Made by a program: the position numbers and the translations under genes. Shown here piece after piece: positions 37,122 to 47,177 of a stretch of DNA of 58,369 bases (the stretch's first letter is position 1; each line of letters begins with the position of its first letter). The DNA comes from Myxococcaceae bacterium (lineage in GTDB: Bacteria; Myxococcota; Myxococcia; Myxococcales; Myxococcaceae): contig JALHOS010000003.1 of NCBI GenBank assembly GCA_022842905.1, positions 1 to 58,369 of the forward strand, read 5' to 3'. Under the pieces are notes generated by a model, which saw only the letters and a list, made by a program, of their open reading frames with translations, did no database searches and had not been told where the DNA came from.

Positions 37122-37149
37122 TGTGGGATCACCTGGGCGTCCCTAGACT
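37121..37149 (+). promoter_or_regulatory. Candidate promoter of the Ser/Thr kinase gene
   Basis: -35 TTGTGG (37121-37126), 17-base spacer, -10 TAGACT (37144-37149; 4 of 6 match). The predicted start is about 37156, which leaves a leader of only some five bases before GTG at 37161, so the mRNA may be nearly leaderless. Confidence 0.45.
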
Positions 37150-37160
37150 CGGCGCCCTTC

Positions 37161-39197
37161 GTGAGCAGCCAGGCCTTCGGCAAGTACCAGCTTCTGAAGA
37201 AGCTCGCTACCGGCGGCATGGCGGAAGTGTGGCTCGCGCGGCAGACGGGCATCGAAGGCTTCAACCGGCACGTCGTCGTGAAGCGGATCCTGCCGCACCT
37301 CGCGGAGGATCCCGAGTTCATCCAGATGTTCCTCAACGAAGCGAAGATCGCCGCGCGCTTCAATCACCCCAACATCGGGCAGATCTTCGACCTGGGCGAG
37401 AAGGACGGGCAGTACTTCATCGCCATGGAGTACGTGCACGGCGAGGACCTGGGCCGTGTCATGCGCCGGGCGTGGAGCACCGGGCAGTGGGTGGCACGGC
37501 CGGTCGCGCTGCGGATCATCTCCGACGCGTGCCAGGGCCTGTATTACGCCCACACCCGCGCGGACGAGGCGGGGCGGCCGCTGCGCGTGGTGCACCGCGA
37601 CATCTCGCCGCAGAACATCATCATCAGCTTCGACGGCTCGGTGAAGCTCGTGGACTTCGGCATCGCCAAGGCGGCGGACTCGGCGTCGAACACGAAGTCC
37701 GGCGCGATCAAGGGCAAGTTTGCGTATATGGCGCCCGAGCAGGCCGCCGGCCGCGCGCTCGACGCCCGCACCGATCTCTTCGCGCTGGGGCTGGTGTTGT
37801 ACGAGCTGTTGACCGGCGTGCGTCCCCTCAAGCGCGACGCGGAGCTGGCCACGCTGCAGGCCGCGCTCGAATCGCAGATCGAAGCGCCGTCGCTCGTCGC
37901 CGACGTGCCGCCTGAAGTCGACGCGGTGGTGATGAAGGCGCTGGCGAAGAGCCCTGACGAGCGCTACCGAGACGCGCGGCAGATGCACCTGGCGATCGAA
38001 GCGCACCTCGTCCAGGAAGCGCAGATCGCCAGCTCGGTTCAGGTCTCGCAGCTGATGGAGCAGCTCTTCGCGGACCGCCTCGCCGAAGAAGCGCGCACCG
38101 GCGCGATCAACCCGACCAACTCGGTGACCAACCACCCCGCGTCCGCCGAAGATCTGCAGCCGCTGACGGCGGACGGGGTCTCGCCCCTTCTCGAGGAGCC
38201 CAGCGGCGACCCCGACGGCGGCCCGACGGAGGCGATCCGCGCGGACGACGTCCCGAAGGACGTCGTGGTCCCCAGCCGGCGCTACGCGACGCAGGCCGGC
38301 GAGCCCCGCGCGGGGCCCGCTCAGCGTCGACACACCGCCGCCGTCCCGCCGCCGCGGCGCAAGGCCACCCCGAGCACCACCGACGCCGAGTACGAGTCGG
38401 GCCCGCACCCCGTGCCGCCTCGGCGGCAGAGCAACCCGGGGCTGCGCCGTCAGTCCGGACAAGGCAAGCCGCGCCCGTCCCAGGGCAGGCTCGACGCCGT
38501 CGGGAAGCAGCCACCGTCCGAGCCGCGCCCGAACCCGACGACGGAAGATCGCATCGCCACGCGCCCCGAGGCCTCACCGTTCTCCAACTCGTTCCTGGGC
38601 GCCGCCAGTCGGCAAGATCAGCTCAAGAAGTGGAGCGCCTTGGGAGGCGGGGTGCTGCTGGTGCTGCTGCTGGCGTTGATCGTCGCGCCCAAGCTGCTGG
38701 GCGGCCGCTCGTCGGGGACGCCGGTGTCACTGACGGTCATCTCCAACCCGCGCACGCGCGTCACGGTCGTTCCGCCCGTCTCGGCGAGCAACCGGGAGCC
38801 CTTGGACCTGGGCGAGACGCCCCGCAACGCGGTGAGCGGCGCGTACGTCGGCGACACCGTCGTGCTGTCCAACGTCGAGCGCGGCATTCGCTACGAGGAG
38901 CAGATCGAACGGCTGCCCGAAAACGCGCCCAAGCTCATCGAGAAAGAGTTCCGCGAGGGCACCGTGAAGATCCGCACGTCTCCCACGGTGCGCGGTGGCG
39001 AGGTCTACCGCGGCTCGATGAAGATCGGAGCCGTCGGCATGCCCATGAAGCTGTTCGAAGGTGTGCACCGCCTCGAGATCCACGCCGACGACGTGCTCAA
39101 GTTCCCGGTCGAGTTCGAGGTGCGGCTGCTCCCCAACCAGGTCGTCGAGCAGGTCGTCGACCTCACGCCGGCCATGGGCGGGGCAGGGAAGAAGTAG
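37161..39197 (+). CDS. Receptor-type Ser/Thr protein kinase (Hanks type)
   Basis: 678 residues. Kinase domain at 1-290: glycine loop ATGGMAEVW, catalytic Lys in VVVKRI (about 40), HRDISPQNI catalytic loop (about 145), VDFGIAKA, and [10 protein letters not shown] Pro/Arg/Ser-rich disordered linker of about 190 residues follows, then a transmembrane helix (about 495-517, [17 protein letters not shown]) and a ~160-residue outer domain with PEGA-like strands. GTG at 37161 starts directly before the kinase fold. The His-Arg-Asp-Ile-Ser form is common in myxobacterial kinases. Convergent with the rhodanese gene, 5 bases between stops. Confidence 0.92.
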   Translation: MSSQAFGKYQLLKKLATGGMAEVWLARQTGIEGFNRHVVVKRILPHLAEDPEFIQMFLNEAKIAARFNHPNIGQIFDLGEKDGQYFIAMEYVHGEDLGRVMRRAWSTGQWVARPVALRIISDACQGLYYAHTRADEAGRPLRVVHRDISPQNIIISFDGSVKLVDFGIAKAADSASNTKSGAIKGKFAYMAPEQAAGRALDARTDLFALGLVLYELLTGVRPLKRDAELATLQAALESQIEAPSLVADVPPEVDAVVMKALAKSPDERYRDARQMHLAIEAHLVQEAQIASSVQVSQLMEQLFADRLAEEARTGAINPTNSVTNHPASAEDLQPLTADGVSPLLEEPSGDPDGGPTEAIRADDVPKDVVVPSRRYATQAGEPRAGPAQRRHTAAVPPPRRKATPSTTDAEYESGPHPVPPRRQSNPGLRRQSGQGKPRPSQGRLDAVGKQPPSEPRPNPTTEDRIATRPEASPFSNSFLGAASRQDQLKKWSALGGGVLLVLLLALIVAPKLLGGRSSGTPVSLTVISNPRTRVTVVPPVSASNREPLDLGETPRNAVSGAYVGDTVVLSNVERGIRYEEQIERLPENAPKLIEKEFREGTVKIRTSPTVRGGEVYRGSMKIGAVGMPMKLFEGVHRLEIHADDVLKFPVEFEVRLLPNQVVEQVVDLTPAMGGAGKK

Positions 39198-39202
39198 GCG
39201 CT

Positions 39203-39532
39203 TTAGTACCGGGGGATTTTGGGGTCGATTTGGAGCGACCAACGGTCGATGCCGCCGGCCAGCGACGCGGCGTCGAGGCCGAGGGACCGCGCGAAGAAGG
39301 CGGCCTTCAAGCTACGCACCCCGTGGTGGCAGTAGAGGATCACCGGGAGGTCGGCCAACGCGCGCAGCTCTTCGCTGCGTTCCGCGAGCTCGGGCAGCGG
39401 CAGCAAGACCGCACCCTCGAGCCGACACAGCTCGAACTCTTCCTCGTACCGCACGTCGACCAGGTGCAGCCGATCCCCGCGGCGCAGCCACTGGTCGAGC
39501 TCGGTCGGGGTGACTTCCAGGGGCAGCGCCAT
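39203..39532 (-). CDS. Single-domain rhodanese-like sulfurtransferase
   Basis: 109 residues, one rhodanese module. LVDVRYEEEFELCRLEGAVLLP is the N-terminal signature and the active-site loop is YCHHGVRS, with Cys able to carry a persulfide. The C-terminal GGIDRWS is typical. Likely cytoplasmic sulfur transfer; it starts 75 bases from the divergent IscA-type gene, which gives a possible sulfur or Fe-S link. ATG start. Confidence 0.9.
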   Translation of the reverse strand: MALPLEVTPTELDQWLRRGDRLHLVDVRYEEEFELCRLEGAVLLPLPELAERSEELRALADLPVILYCHHGVRSLKAAFFARSLGLDAASLAGGIDRWSLQIDPKIPRY

Positions 39533-39570
39533 GGCGGTGGCTCATAGCGACGGGACAAAGGTGGGGCCAT

Positions 39571-39599
39571 TTGTGCGTGCACCACGAAGCCGTTATACG
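39571..39599 (+). promoter_or_regulatory. Candidate promoter of the IscA-type gene
   Basis: -35 TTGTGC (39571-39576), 17-base spacer, -10 TATACG (39594-39599). The ATG at 39607 lies only 7 bases after the -10, so transcription would begin at or just before the start codon (leaderless form). Confidence 0.4.
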
Positions 39600-39606
39600 C
39601 AGCGGC

Positions 39607-39993
39607 ATGGACTCCTCCGTGCAAGCACCCCAGACGGCCCCTCAGACCGCCAGCGGCCCCGCGGCGCCGGTGTTGACCCTGACGGCTTCGGCGATCGCCC
39701 AGATCCAGCAGGTCATGCGTGAGCAAGGGTTGAGCGGCCACTTCCTCGCCGTGCGCGTCGTCCCCGGCGGCTGCAGCGGCCTGTCCCAGCACTTGGATCT
39801 GGTGAAGGAAGCGAAGGCCGGCGATCAGGTCTGGCAGCAGGACGGGCTGACGCTGTGCACCGACGCGCTGTCGGCCAGCTACCTGCAAGGCACCGTCATG
39901 GACTACGTGAAGAACGAGGTCATGGCGGGCTTCAAGTTCGACATTCCGAAGGCCACGTCGACCTGTGGCTGTGGCTCCTCGTTCTCGGCCTGA
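39607..39993 (+). CDS. IscA/ErpA/HesB-family iron-sulfur assembly protein
   Basis: 128 residues. A-type carrier that accepts Fe-S clusters and passes them to apoproteins. After a 20-residue Ala/Pro-rich leader the domain begins LTLTASAIAQIQQVM. The three ligand Cys are present in GGCSGLSQ and near the C-terminus in TCGCGSSFSA. Family length is about 107-115, so this one has a short N-terminal extension. Cytoplasmic. Followed after 6 bases by a lipoprotein gene. Confidence 0.93.
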   Translation: MDSSVQAPQTAPQTASGPAAPVLTLTASAIAQIQQVMREQGLSGHFLAVRVVPGGCSGLSQHLDLVKEAKAGDQVWQQDGLTLCTDALSASYLQGTVMDYVKNEVMAGFKFDIPKATSTCGCGSSFSA

Positions 39994-39999
39994 CCGACG

Positions 40000-40671
40000 G
40001 TGCGCGCGACGCTTGGGGGACTGGGGGCGGTGCTGGCGCTGGCCGCCTGCGCGACGACGCGTGGGCAGACCGACGAAGCGCGGCTCGACGACGCGGTGGA
40101 GCAGAAGCCCCTGCAGGGCAAGGCCACGAGCTCGGCGGAGTGTGGGACGGACCCGACCGGCGACGTGGTGGTCCTCGACGGGCGCACCGGCGCGCCCATG
40201 CCGTGCCTCCCGGTGACGATCGCCGCTCGGGCGGCGAACTGTGTCGGGGGCGAGTGTGACGGTGAGACGGTCTTCGTCGGGAGGACCGGTCCGCAGGGCC
40301 ACGCCAAGCTGCAGAAGGCGATCTCGCAGTCGAAGCTCGTAGCGGTGGCCGGCGGCTACGCCCCGTCAAGTGCCGTCACCGGCGCTCCGGGGAAGACCGT
40401 TGAACTCGAGCTCGTGCCGGAGACCGTCTTCTGGCTCAAGGTGCTCGACGCCGAAGGCAACTATCTCCCGGACGTGCAGCTGACCTTCAAGGTCGGCGAA
40501 GAGGTCCTCGCGAAGCTCACGTCGAACGGACTGGCGAACATCGTCTTTTCGCAGCGGCAGCCGTTCGCAGGCCAGGCCGTGACCGTCGAAGCCGCGGGCT
40601 ACGCTCCGGCCACGATCACCGGCACGGAGGACTTGGGGAAAGACGGCCATACGCTCGTGCTGCGCCGCTGA
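40000..40671 (+). CDS. Lipoprotein with carboxypeptidase-regulatory-like beta domains
   Basis: 223 residues. Signal with lipobox ALAACATT. The mature part starts with a linker and a Cys-containing stretch (ECGTDP, PCLPVT, NCVGGECDG). Then two beta-sandwich-like segments with the pattern G..L.DV.L and AGYAPATITG resemble carboxypeptidase-regulatory-like (CarboxypepD_reg) repeats, common in envelope proteins of this phylum. GTG start, 6 bases after the IscA-type stop, probably co-transcribed. No enzyme domain. Confidence 0.7.
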   Translation: MRATLGGLGAVLALAACATTRGQTDEARLDDAVEQKPLQGKATSSAECGTDPTGDVVVLDGRTGAPMPCLPVTIAARAANCVGGECDGETVFVGRTGPQGHAKLQKAISQSKLVAVAGGYAPSSAVTGAPGKTVELELVPETVFWLKVLDAEGNYLPDVQLTFKVGEEVLAKLTSNGLANIVFSQRQPFAGQAVTVEAAGYAPATITGTEDLGKDGHTLVLRR

Positions 40672-40716
40672 CCCGTCGTCCGGGCGGCGGCGGCTCGTCG
40701 CGCGAAGCCGATCAGC

Positions 40717-40908
40717 TCAGCTGTTCTGATGCTGGTTCAGCACGTCGTTGGGAGACGGCATGCGGCGCAGATCCGTCCGCGCCAACTTCCACGCCTGTTG
40801 GACGATCCACGAGAGCGACCGATCCTGGCGCTGCGCTTCCCGCTCGATCTCGTTGAGCATTTCTTCGGGGAAGTACAGCGACTGCTTGCGGTGATCCGTG
40901 GTTGACAT
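40717..40908 (-). CDS. TIGR04563-type small protein, copy 2
   Basis: 63 residues. HRKQSLYFPEEMLNEIEREAQ and QDRSLSWIVQQAWKLAR are the signature of a small Myxococcales family (I recall TIGR04563) that looks like a ribbon-helix-helix DNA-binding fold: one strand followed by two helices. Start codon shares one base with the stop of copy 1. The C-terminal tail (MPSPNDVLNQHQNS) differs from copy 1. Possibly a dimeric regulator; not tested. Confidence 0.85.
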   Translation of the reverse strand: MSTTDHRKQSLYFPEEMLNEIEREAQRQDRSLSWIVQQAWKLARTDLRRMPSPNDVLNQHQNS

Positions 40909-41108
40909 CAGCGATCCTCTTTCGGGTCCGGCAGGCCGGCCACGTCATTCACCGCGGGGAACGCCTTGATCCGCTCCCGCGCAATCTTCCACGCCTGCTG
41001 CACGACCCAGGACAGCGACCGGTCTTGCCGGTTCGCCTCTTCTTGGATCTCCTTGAGCATTTCCTCGGGGAAGTAGAGCGACTGCTTCCGCTTGTCGGTA
41101 CCGGACAT
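40908..41108 (-). CDS. TIGR04563-type small protein, copy 1
   Basis: 66 residues, about 70 percent like copy 2 over the core by eye: KRKQSLYFPEEMLKEIQEEAN, QDRSLSWVVQQAWKIAR. The strand-helix-helix layout resembles CopG/Arc proteins. The ATG at 41108 has TGGAGAC upstream and a sigma70-type promoter further up. It overlaps copy 2 by one base, so the two are made together and could form heterodimers. No toxin gene follows, so a toxin-antitoxin role is not indicated. Confidence 0.85.
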   Translation of the reverse strand: MSGTDKRKQSLYFPEEMLKEIQEEANRQDRSLSWVVQQAWKIARERIKAFPAVNDVAGLPDPKEDR

Positions 41109-41159
41109 GTGTTGACGGTCTCCAGGGAGGGGACTTCAAAACGTGAGAAAGCAGGAACG

Positions 41160-41188
41160 TTTATGCGACACCCGCCCGCACGGGTCAA
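41160..41188 (-). promoter_or_regulatory. Promoter of the TIGR04563 pair
   Basis: Minus strand: -35 TTGACC (41188-41183), 17-base spacer, -10 CATAAA (41165-41160; 4 of 6 match). The predicted leader to the ATG at 41108 is about 45 bases. Confidence 0.6.
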
Positions 41189-41219
41189 CCATTTCCCAGA
41201 CCTGCTAAGGCCGGCGTTC

Positions 41220-43286
41220 ATGGTGCGTTGGGTCGTCGTCTCGATGGCATGGCTGCTCGCACAGGGCTGTTCGTGCGGTGGGCAGGTGCAGCAGATCACG
41301 CCGGAGCTCGCGGTGACCCCGGCTGGGCTCGACTTCGGCAAGGTCAAGGTCGGCGGCCAAGCGACGCGCGCGCTGCGGCTCGAAGCGAAGACCAACGCCC
41401 TGGTGCAGATCACGCGGCTGACCGTCGAAGGCGCTGACGCGTCGGCGTTCACGGTCGGCGCCGTGGCGTCGGTCGAAGCGCTGGGGACCGCGGACCTGCC
41501 CGTGACCTTCCAGGCGACTGGGACGGACGTCGCGGTGGGCAGCCTGGTGATCGAGACCAACAGCCCGACGACGCCGAAGCTCACCGTCCCGCTCGTGGGC
41601 GAAGGCGCCGTCCCGACGATCGGCGTCGACCTGGAGTGCCGCGCGATGGCGCCGGACAACTGCGTGGGCAGCGTGACGGCCTCGCCGCGGGCCATCGACT
41701 TTGGTGCTGAGCCGCTGCGACGGGTGACGCCGCTCCCCGTGACTCGGCTGCCGGCCGTCTTCGTGCGCAACGCGGGGCTGGTGGACGTGACCGTGCGCGC
41801 CGTGCGGCTTGGGGGCGCCGACGCCGCGGCGTTCACGGTCGAAGGCCTGCCGCCGCTGCCACCGCAGGGCCAGGTGCTCGCCGAAGGAGAAGGCTTCAAC
41901 GTGCGCGTGCGCTTCGTGCCCAGGTCAGCCACGCAGGCGAGCTACGCCGCCACGCTGACGGTCGAGTCCGACGACGCCAGTGCCCCGGCGATCGTCATCG
42001 CGCTGCGAGGCACCTTGCTGCCCAACGCCGCGCCGCAGGTCTGCGCCAACGTGGTGCGCGTCGTCCCTGCGGCGGCGGGAGATGCGCCTCGCGAGTACGG
42101 CGGCGCGTCGTTCTGGACCACCATGCCTGGGCCGGAGGTGGACCTGAGCCTCGTGCGCGACGTGCGACCCGGAGACACCGTGCAGCTGTCGGCGACGCTC
42201 GATGCCGCCAACCCCGCCACCTGCTCCTTCGATCCCGAGGACGGTCGGCAGCTGTCGTACGCGTGGTCCGTCGTGTCGGGGCCTCCCGGGGTCCCGCTGC
42301 CGGCGCTCACTGGCGCGACGTCCGCCCTCGCGCGCCTGACGCCGGTCGCCGTCGGCAACTATGTGGTGGAGCTGACCGTCCGCGACAGCGCCATGGCCAG
42401 CGCGACGGTGCGGCTGCGCTTCGCTGCGCGGCTCAAGAAGGACCTCGTGGTGCAGCTCGAGTGGCCCGGCTACGCCAACGTCGACCTCGACCTGCACCTG
42501 GTCCGGCCGTCCGCGGTGAGCGACGTGAACGATCCGTTCAGCGGGGCGTTCTCGTACTTCGGGGCGGGGCCGTCGGGACGAACCAGCGGCGATCTCAACG
42601 GCTACGCGGCGTCGCTCGCGCGCAGCGATCCGGGCCGCTTCGACTTCGACTGGGGTGACGCGGGCACGGACGACAACCCGGCGTTGGACGTCGACGACAA
42701 AGGCATGGGTGGGCTCGTCGAGAGCGTGTCGCTGAACTACCCCGAGCGAGACGAGCGCTGCGCCACGCAGCCCTGCCGGTACCGGGTGTACGCGCACTAC
42801 TTCAAAGATCTGCGGCCGATCCCGACCGCGGCGTGCTTCGTCGACGGCGGCGCGGCCTGCGGGGACGGCGACGGCTGCAACTGCACGCCAAGCAGCCGCT
42901 GCGTCGCCTCCAACGCGGACGCAGGGGTGGGGCCGGGGCTCTGCTTCGATCAGCCCAAGCCGCAGCTGCGCTTCTTCTTCTTCGGCAGCGCGACCCCGAA
43001 CGCCGTCGTTCCGCTCGAAGGTCTCATGCCGCCCAACCGCGTCACGCTCGGCGCGCCCTGCGCGTTGATGTACCTGGCCGACGTCGTGTGGCCCAACCGG
43101 GCGCTGATCGGCTCGCTGCCAGACGGAGGCAGCCCGCCGCCGCAGGTGGTCGCCCAGGGGACTGACGGCGGGGTTCGAATTGAGCAGCCCATTGTCCGCG
43201 CGTACGGCCGGCGGGCGCTGGGGCAGGACCTTCAGTGCGTGTCCAACGACGACCGCAGCGGCACGGCCTGGTACGCGCCGCAGTGA
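41220..43286 (+). CDS. Large lipoprotein with Ig-like (choice-of-anchor D) and PKD-type repeats
   Basis: 688 residues. Signal peptide then Cys (AWLLAQGCSCGG). Two beta-sandwich repeats of the choice-of-anchor-D/ASH type follow (AVTPAGLDFGKVKVGG at about 30 and SPRAIDFGAEPL at about 160), then a PKD-like repeat (SYAWSVVSGPPGVPLPALTG at about 345). A C-terminal domain of about 250 residues begins VQLEWPGYANVDLDLHLVRP and includes a Cys-rich loop (ACGDGDGCNCTPSSRC). The DLDLHL form resembles bacterial surface proteins that bind Ca. ATG at 41220 is chosen for the signal peptide. Confidence 0.78.
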   Translation: MVRWVVVSMAWLLAQGCSCGGQVQQITPELAVTPAGLDFGKVKVGGQATRALRLEAKTNALVQITRLTVEGADASAFTVGAVASVEALGTADLPVTFQATGTDVAVGSLVIETNSPTTPKLTVPLVGEGAVPTIGVDLECRAMAPDNCVGSVTASPRAIDFGAEPLRRVTPLPVTRLPAVFVRNAGLVDVTVRAVRLGGADAAAFTVEGLPPLPPQGQVLAEGEGFNVRVRFVPRSATQASYAATLTVESDDASAPAIVIALRGTLLPNAAPQVCANVVRVVPAAAGDAPREYGGASFWTTMPGPEVDLSLVRDVRPGDTVQLSATLDAANPATCSFDPEDGRQLSYAWSVVSGPPGVPLPALTGATSALARLTPVAVGNYVVELTVRDSAMASATVRLRFAARLKKDLVVQLEWPGYANVDLDLHLVRPSAVSDVNDPFSGAFSYFGAGPSGRTSGDLNGYAASLARSDPGRFDFDWGDAGTDDNPALDVDDKGMGGLVESVSLNYPERDERCATQPCRYRVYAHYFKDLRPIPTAACFVDGGAACGDGDGCNCTPSSRCVASNADAGVGPGLCFDQPKPQLRFFFFGSATPNAVVPLEGLMPPNRVTLGAPCALMYLADVVWPNRALIGSLPDGGSPPPQVVAQGTDGGVRIEQPIVRAYGRRALGQDLQCVSNDDRSGTAWYAPQ

Positions 43287-43321
43287 GTCGGCCGGCGCCG
43301 CGATGACCACGATCGAGGCGC

Positions 43322-43357
43322 AAAAAGAGGGAGAGGCCGGACAAGCCGACCTCTCCC
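43322..43357 (-). terminator. Intrinsic terminator of the candidate sRNA
   Basis: Minus-strand arms GGGAGAGG (43357-43350) and CCTCTCCC (43336-43329), with further inner pairs 43338-43340/43346-43348, followed by TCTTTTTG. On the plus strand the hairpin is preceded by A5 and has no T tract after it, so it works mainly for minus-strand RNA. Confidence 0.8.
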
Positions 43358-43457
43358 GTGAGCCCTGGAGGGGAGGGGGGACCCCAGGGCCCAACACTTC
43401 AAAATTTCCCTCGGAACAACCACCGAGCCGCCGAGCCATTCCCACCCGGCGAAAGAC
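43322..43457 (-). ncRNA. Candidate trans-acting small RNA with C-rich loop
   Basis: Not a protein gene. The minus strand has a promoter (43464-43492), then about 136 bases with three hairpins and an intrinsic terminator with five Ts. Hairpin 1 has arms 43410-43414/43423-43427 (5 bp). Hairpin 2 has arms 43362-43368/43384-43390 (7 bp) and a 15-base loop read on the RNA as GGUCCCCCCUCCCCU. Hairpin 3 is the terminator. C-rich loops like this pair with GGAGG ribosome sites in several known bacterial sRNAs. The three-hairpin form recalls the myxobacterial sRNA Pxr, but I cannot compare sequences. It lies between the lipoprotein gene and tilS, both on the other strand. Confidence 0.6.
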
Positions 43458-43463
43458 GAAGTG

Positions 43464-43492
43464 ATCATAAGTGTCGCAGCTAGGACGAGCAA
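43464..43492 (-). promoter_or_regulatory. Sigma70-type promoter of the candidate sRNA
   Basis: Minus strand: -35 TTGCTC (43492-43487), 17-base spacer, -10 TATGAT (43469-43464; 5 of 6 match TATAAT). The predicted start is about 43457. Confidence 0.65.
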
Positions 43493-43530
43493 CCTGGCCT
43501 GTGTAGGCCGAACGGCGGGGGCCGCGAGCG

Positions 43531-44493
43531 GTGGAAGATCAGTGGGTTCACCAATTTGAGGCGACCGTCACGCAGCGCGTGCTCGAGCTGGCTGGGCCGA
43601 GTGCGCCGATCCTGATCGCGGTGTCCGGCGGCCCCGACTCCGTGTGCCTGGCGCGCGCCTGTGTCGAAGGGCCCCTGGGTCGGCGGGTGGTGTTGGCCAC
43701 GGTCGATCATGGGCTGCGTGCCCAAAGCGGGGCGGAAGCGCAGTTCGTCTCCCACTTGGCCCATGTTTGGAAGGTCCCGCACCACACTCGCCGCGTGGCC
43801 CTGGCGGACGGAGCGGGGCTCGAGGCGCGCGCACGGACGGCCCGCTACCAAGCGCTCGAAGCGCTGCGGCGTGACCTTGGACCGACCGCCGTCATCGCCA
43901 CCGCGCACACCCGCGACGACCAGGCCGAGACGGTGCTCATGCGCCTGGGTCGAGGCTCGGCGTTGCGGGGCGCTGCCGGCATTCTCCCTCGGCGCGGTGC
44001 CGTGCTGCGGCCGCTCCTGTTCGCCTCGCGCGCGGACGTGCTGCGGCACCTGCGCCTGCGCGGCGTGCCCTGGGTCACGGACGCGATGAACGTGGATCCT
44101 CGGTTCACTCGGGTCCGCCTGCGCTTGGACGTGCTGCCGAGCCTCAGCCGCGCCCTGGGCCCCGGAGTCGGCGCGTCCCTCGCGCGCTTCGCCGAGCTTT
44201 CGCGGGAAGACGACCAGCTCCTCCAGTCACTGGCAGACGCCGCAGCGCTCCGGCTGTCGAAGGGCGGCAAGCTCGAACGGGTGGGCTTCTGCGCGCTGGA
44301 GCGGCCGATCGCCCGGAGGGTCGTCGCGCGTTGGCTCGAGGTGCAGGGCGCGAGCGTGGACCTGGGGGCCGTCGAGGCCTGCCTGACGTGCGCGGCCACC
44401 CGACGTGCCCAGCCGTTGCCAGGCGACCGCCTCGTCCAGTCGGCGGACGGGTGGCTGACGGTCGTCGCCGCACCTCCCCGATCGCTTCGGTGA
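43531..44493 (+). CDS. tilS: tRNA(Ile)-lysidine synthase
   Basis: 320 residues. Adds lysine to C34 of tRNA-Ile(CAU) with ATP, changing its codon from AUG to AUA; essential. PP-loop motif is VSGGPDSVCLAR near residue 30, with VDHGLR, ATAHTRDDQAETVLMRL and RGSALRGAAG as further family marks. The length corresponds to the short form; the second C-terminal domain of E. coli TilS (about 430 residues) is mostly absent. GTG start at 43531. It lies 83 bases before ftsH, an adjacency often seen in bacteria. Confidence 0.92.
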   Translation: MEDQWVHQFEATVTQRVLELAGPSAPILIAVSGGPDSVCLARACVEGPLGRRVVLATVDHGLRAQSGAEAQFVSHLAHVWKVPHHTRRVALADGAGLEARARTARYQALEALRRDLGPTAVIATAHTRDDQAETVLMRLGRGSALRGAAGILPRRGAVLRPLLFASRADVLRHLRLRGVPWVTDAMNVDPRFTRVRLRLDVLPSLSRALGPGVGASLARFAELSREDDQLLQSLADAAALRLSKGGKLERVGFCALERPIARRVVARWLEVQGASVDLGAVEACLTCAATRRAQPLPGDRLVQSADGWLTVVAAPPRSLR

Positions 44494-44576
44494 AAACCTT
44501 CGGCGAAACGGGCACCTGGAAGCGCGTTGAGTTATAAGCGCAAGGTCCATCGCAGGTTTGGGAAAGGCAGCGGCAC

Positions 44577-46505
<1,929 letters not shown>

Positions 46506-46530
46506 GCGAGAAGGCAGGGCGCCGCGTTCG

Positions 46531-47169
46531 CTACTCGCTCAGCAGGTTGAGCGCGCCGCCTTCGCCCTTCGCTTCGAAGTACTGCAGGTCCACGAAGACC
46601 GCCGCGGCGAGCACCAACAGGCGCTCGTCCGGCGTCACGCCGGGGCCCCAGGACACGCGGAAGTTGTCCTTGTCGGTGAAGATCTCGGTCAGCGCGCCGC
46701 CCCACTTCTTCTCGATCTTCGCGACCTCCTGGCCGCCCTTGGTGAAGGGGAAGGACCAGATCTTGAACAGCCCCGAGCGCATCTCCATGACGGCGCGGCC
46801 GGACGCGTCTTCGACGTCGAACTTCTTGGTCAGGACGCCAAAGCGCTGCTGCAGCGCCCCGACCAGCCGGCCGTCGGTGGTGAACACCTCGAGCCGCTGA
46901 AAGAAGAACCGAAACGGGTGCACCGCCTTGAACAGCGGCTGCCGATCCGGCCCGAAGAACGTGACCTCGAACGAGCGCCAGTGCCCGAGCACCTGCCGCA
47001 CCAGGAAGCCCAAGACGCCCTTCTGCTGCTCGGCCGCGAAGCCGACCTGGGTCTTGTCCTTGGCGTAGATGCCGTACTTGTTCCGCGTCTCGAAGCCGAA
47101 CAACTCCGCGAGCTCGCGCTGCTGCCGCACGTACAGCTCGTCGCGGCTGGTGAGGATCTCGGTGCCCAT
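46531..47169 (-). CDS. Phospholipid scramblase-related protein
   Basis: 212 residues. The repeats of a twisted beta barrel with a buried C-terminal helix fit the LURP-one/scramblase fold: VRQVLGHWRSFEVTFFG, FKAVHPFRFFFQRLEVFTTDG, FDVEDASGRAVMEM, and near the end the hydrophobic helix RLLVLAAAVFVDLQYF. In eukaryotes this family moves lipids between leaflets; the bacterial members are of unknown role. ATG at 47169, 8 bases after the PHA-region-type gene; third gene of an operon headed by the diadenylate cyclase. Confidence 0.72.
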   Translation of the reverse strand: MGTEILTSRDELYVRQQRELAELFGFETRNKYGIYAKDKTQVGFAAEQQKGVLGFLVRQVLGHWRSFEVTFFGPDRQPLFKAVHPFRFFFQRLEVFTTDGRLVGALQQRFGVLTKKFDVEDASGRAVMEMRSGLFKIWSFPFTKGGQEVAKIEKKWGGALTEIFTDKDNFRVSWGPGVTPDERLLVLAAAVFVDLQYFEAKGEGGALNLLSE

Positions 47170-47177
47170 GGCGTCCT

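Noticed and set aside
39607-39993. Selenocysteine version of the IscA/HesB-type protein
   Set aside because: All three Cys codons are normal and the TGA stop follows a complete C-terminus, so selC has no visible user here.
40717-41108. Toxin-antitoxin pair
   Set aside because: Both small genes are paralogues of the same family and no toxin-like gene is adjacent.
43329-43357. Hairpin as terminator of the plus-strand lipoprotein gene
   Set aside because: On the plus strand the T tract is absent and A5 precedes the stem. Direction fits the minus strand.
43232-43492. 86-codon minus-strand frame beginning with a hydrophobic stretch that looks like a signal peptide
   Set aside because: Its start codon lies in the -35 element of the sRNA promoter and the frame runs through the sRNA hairpins and terminator into the lipoprotein gene; no ribosome site.
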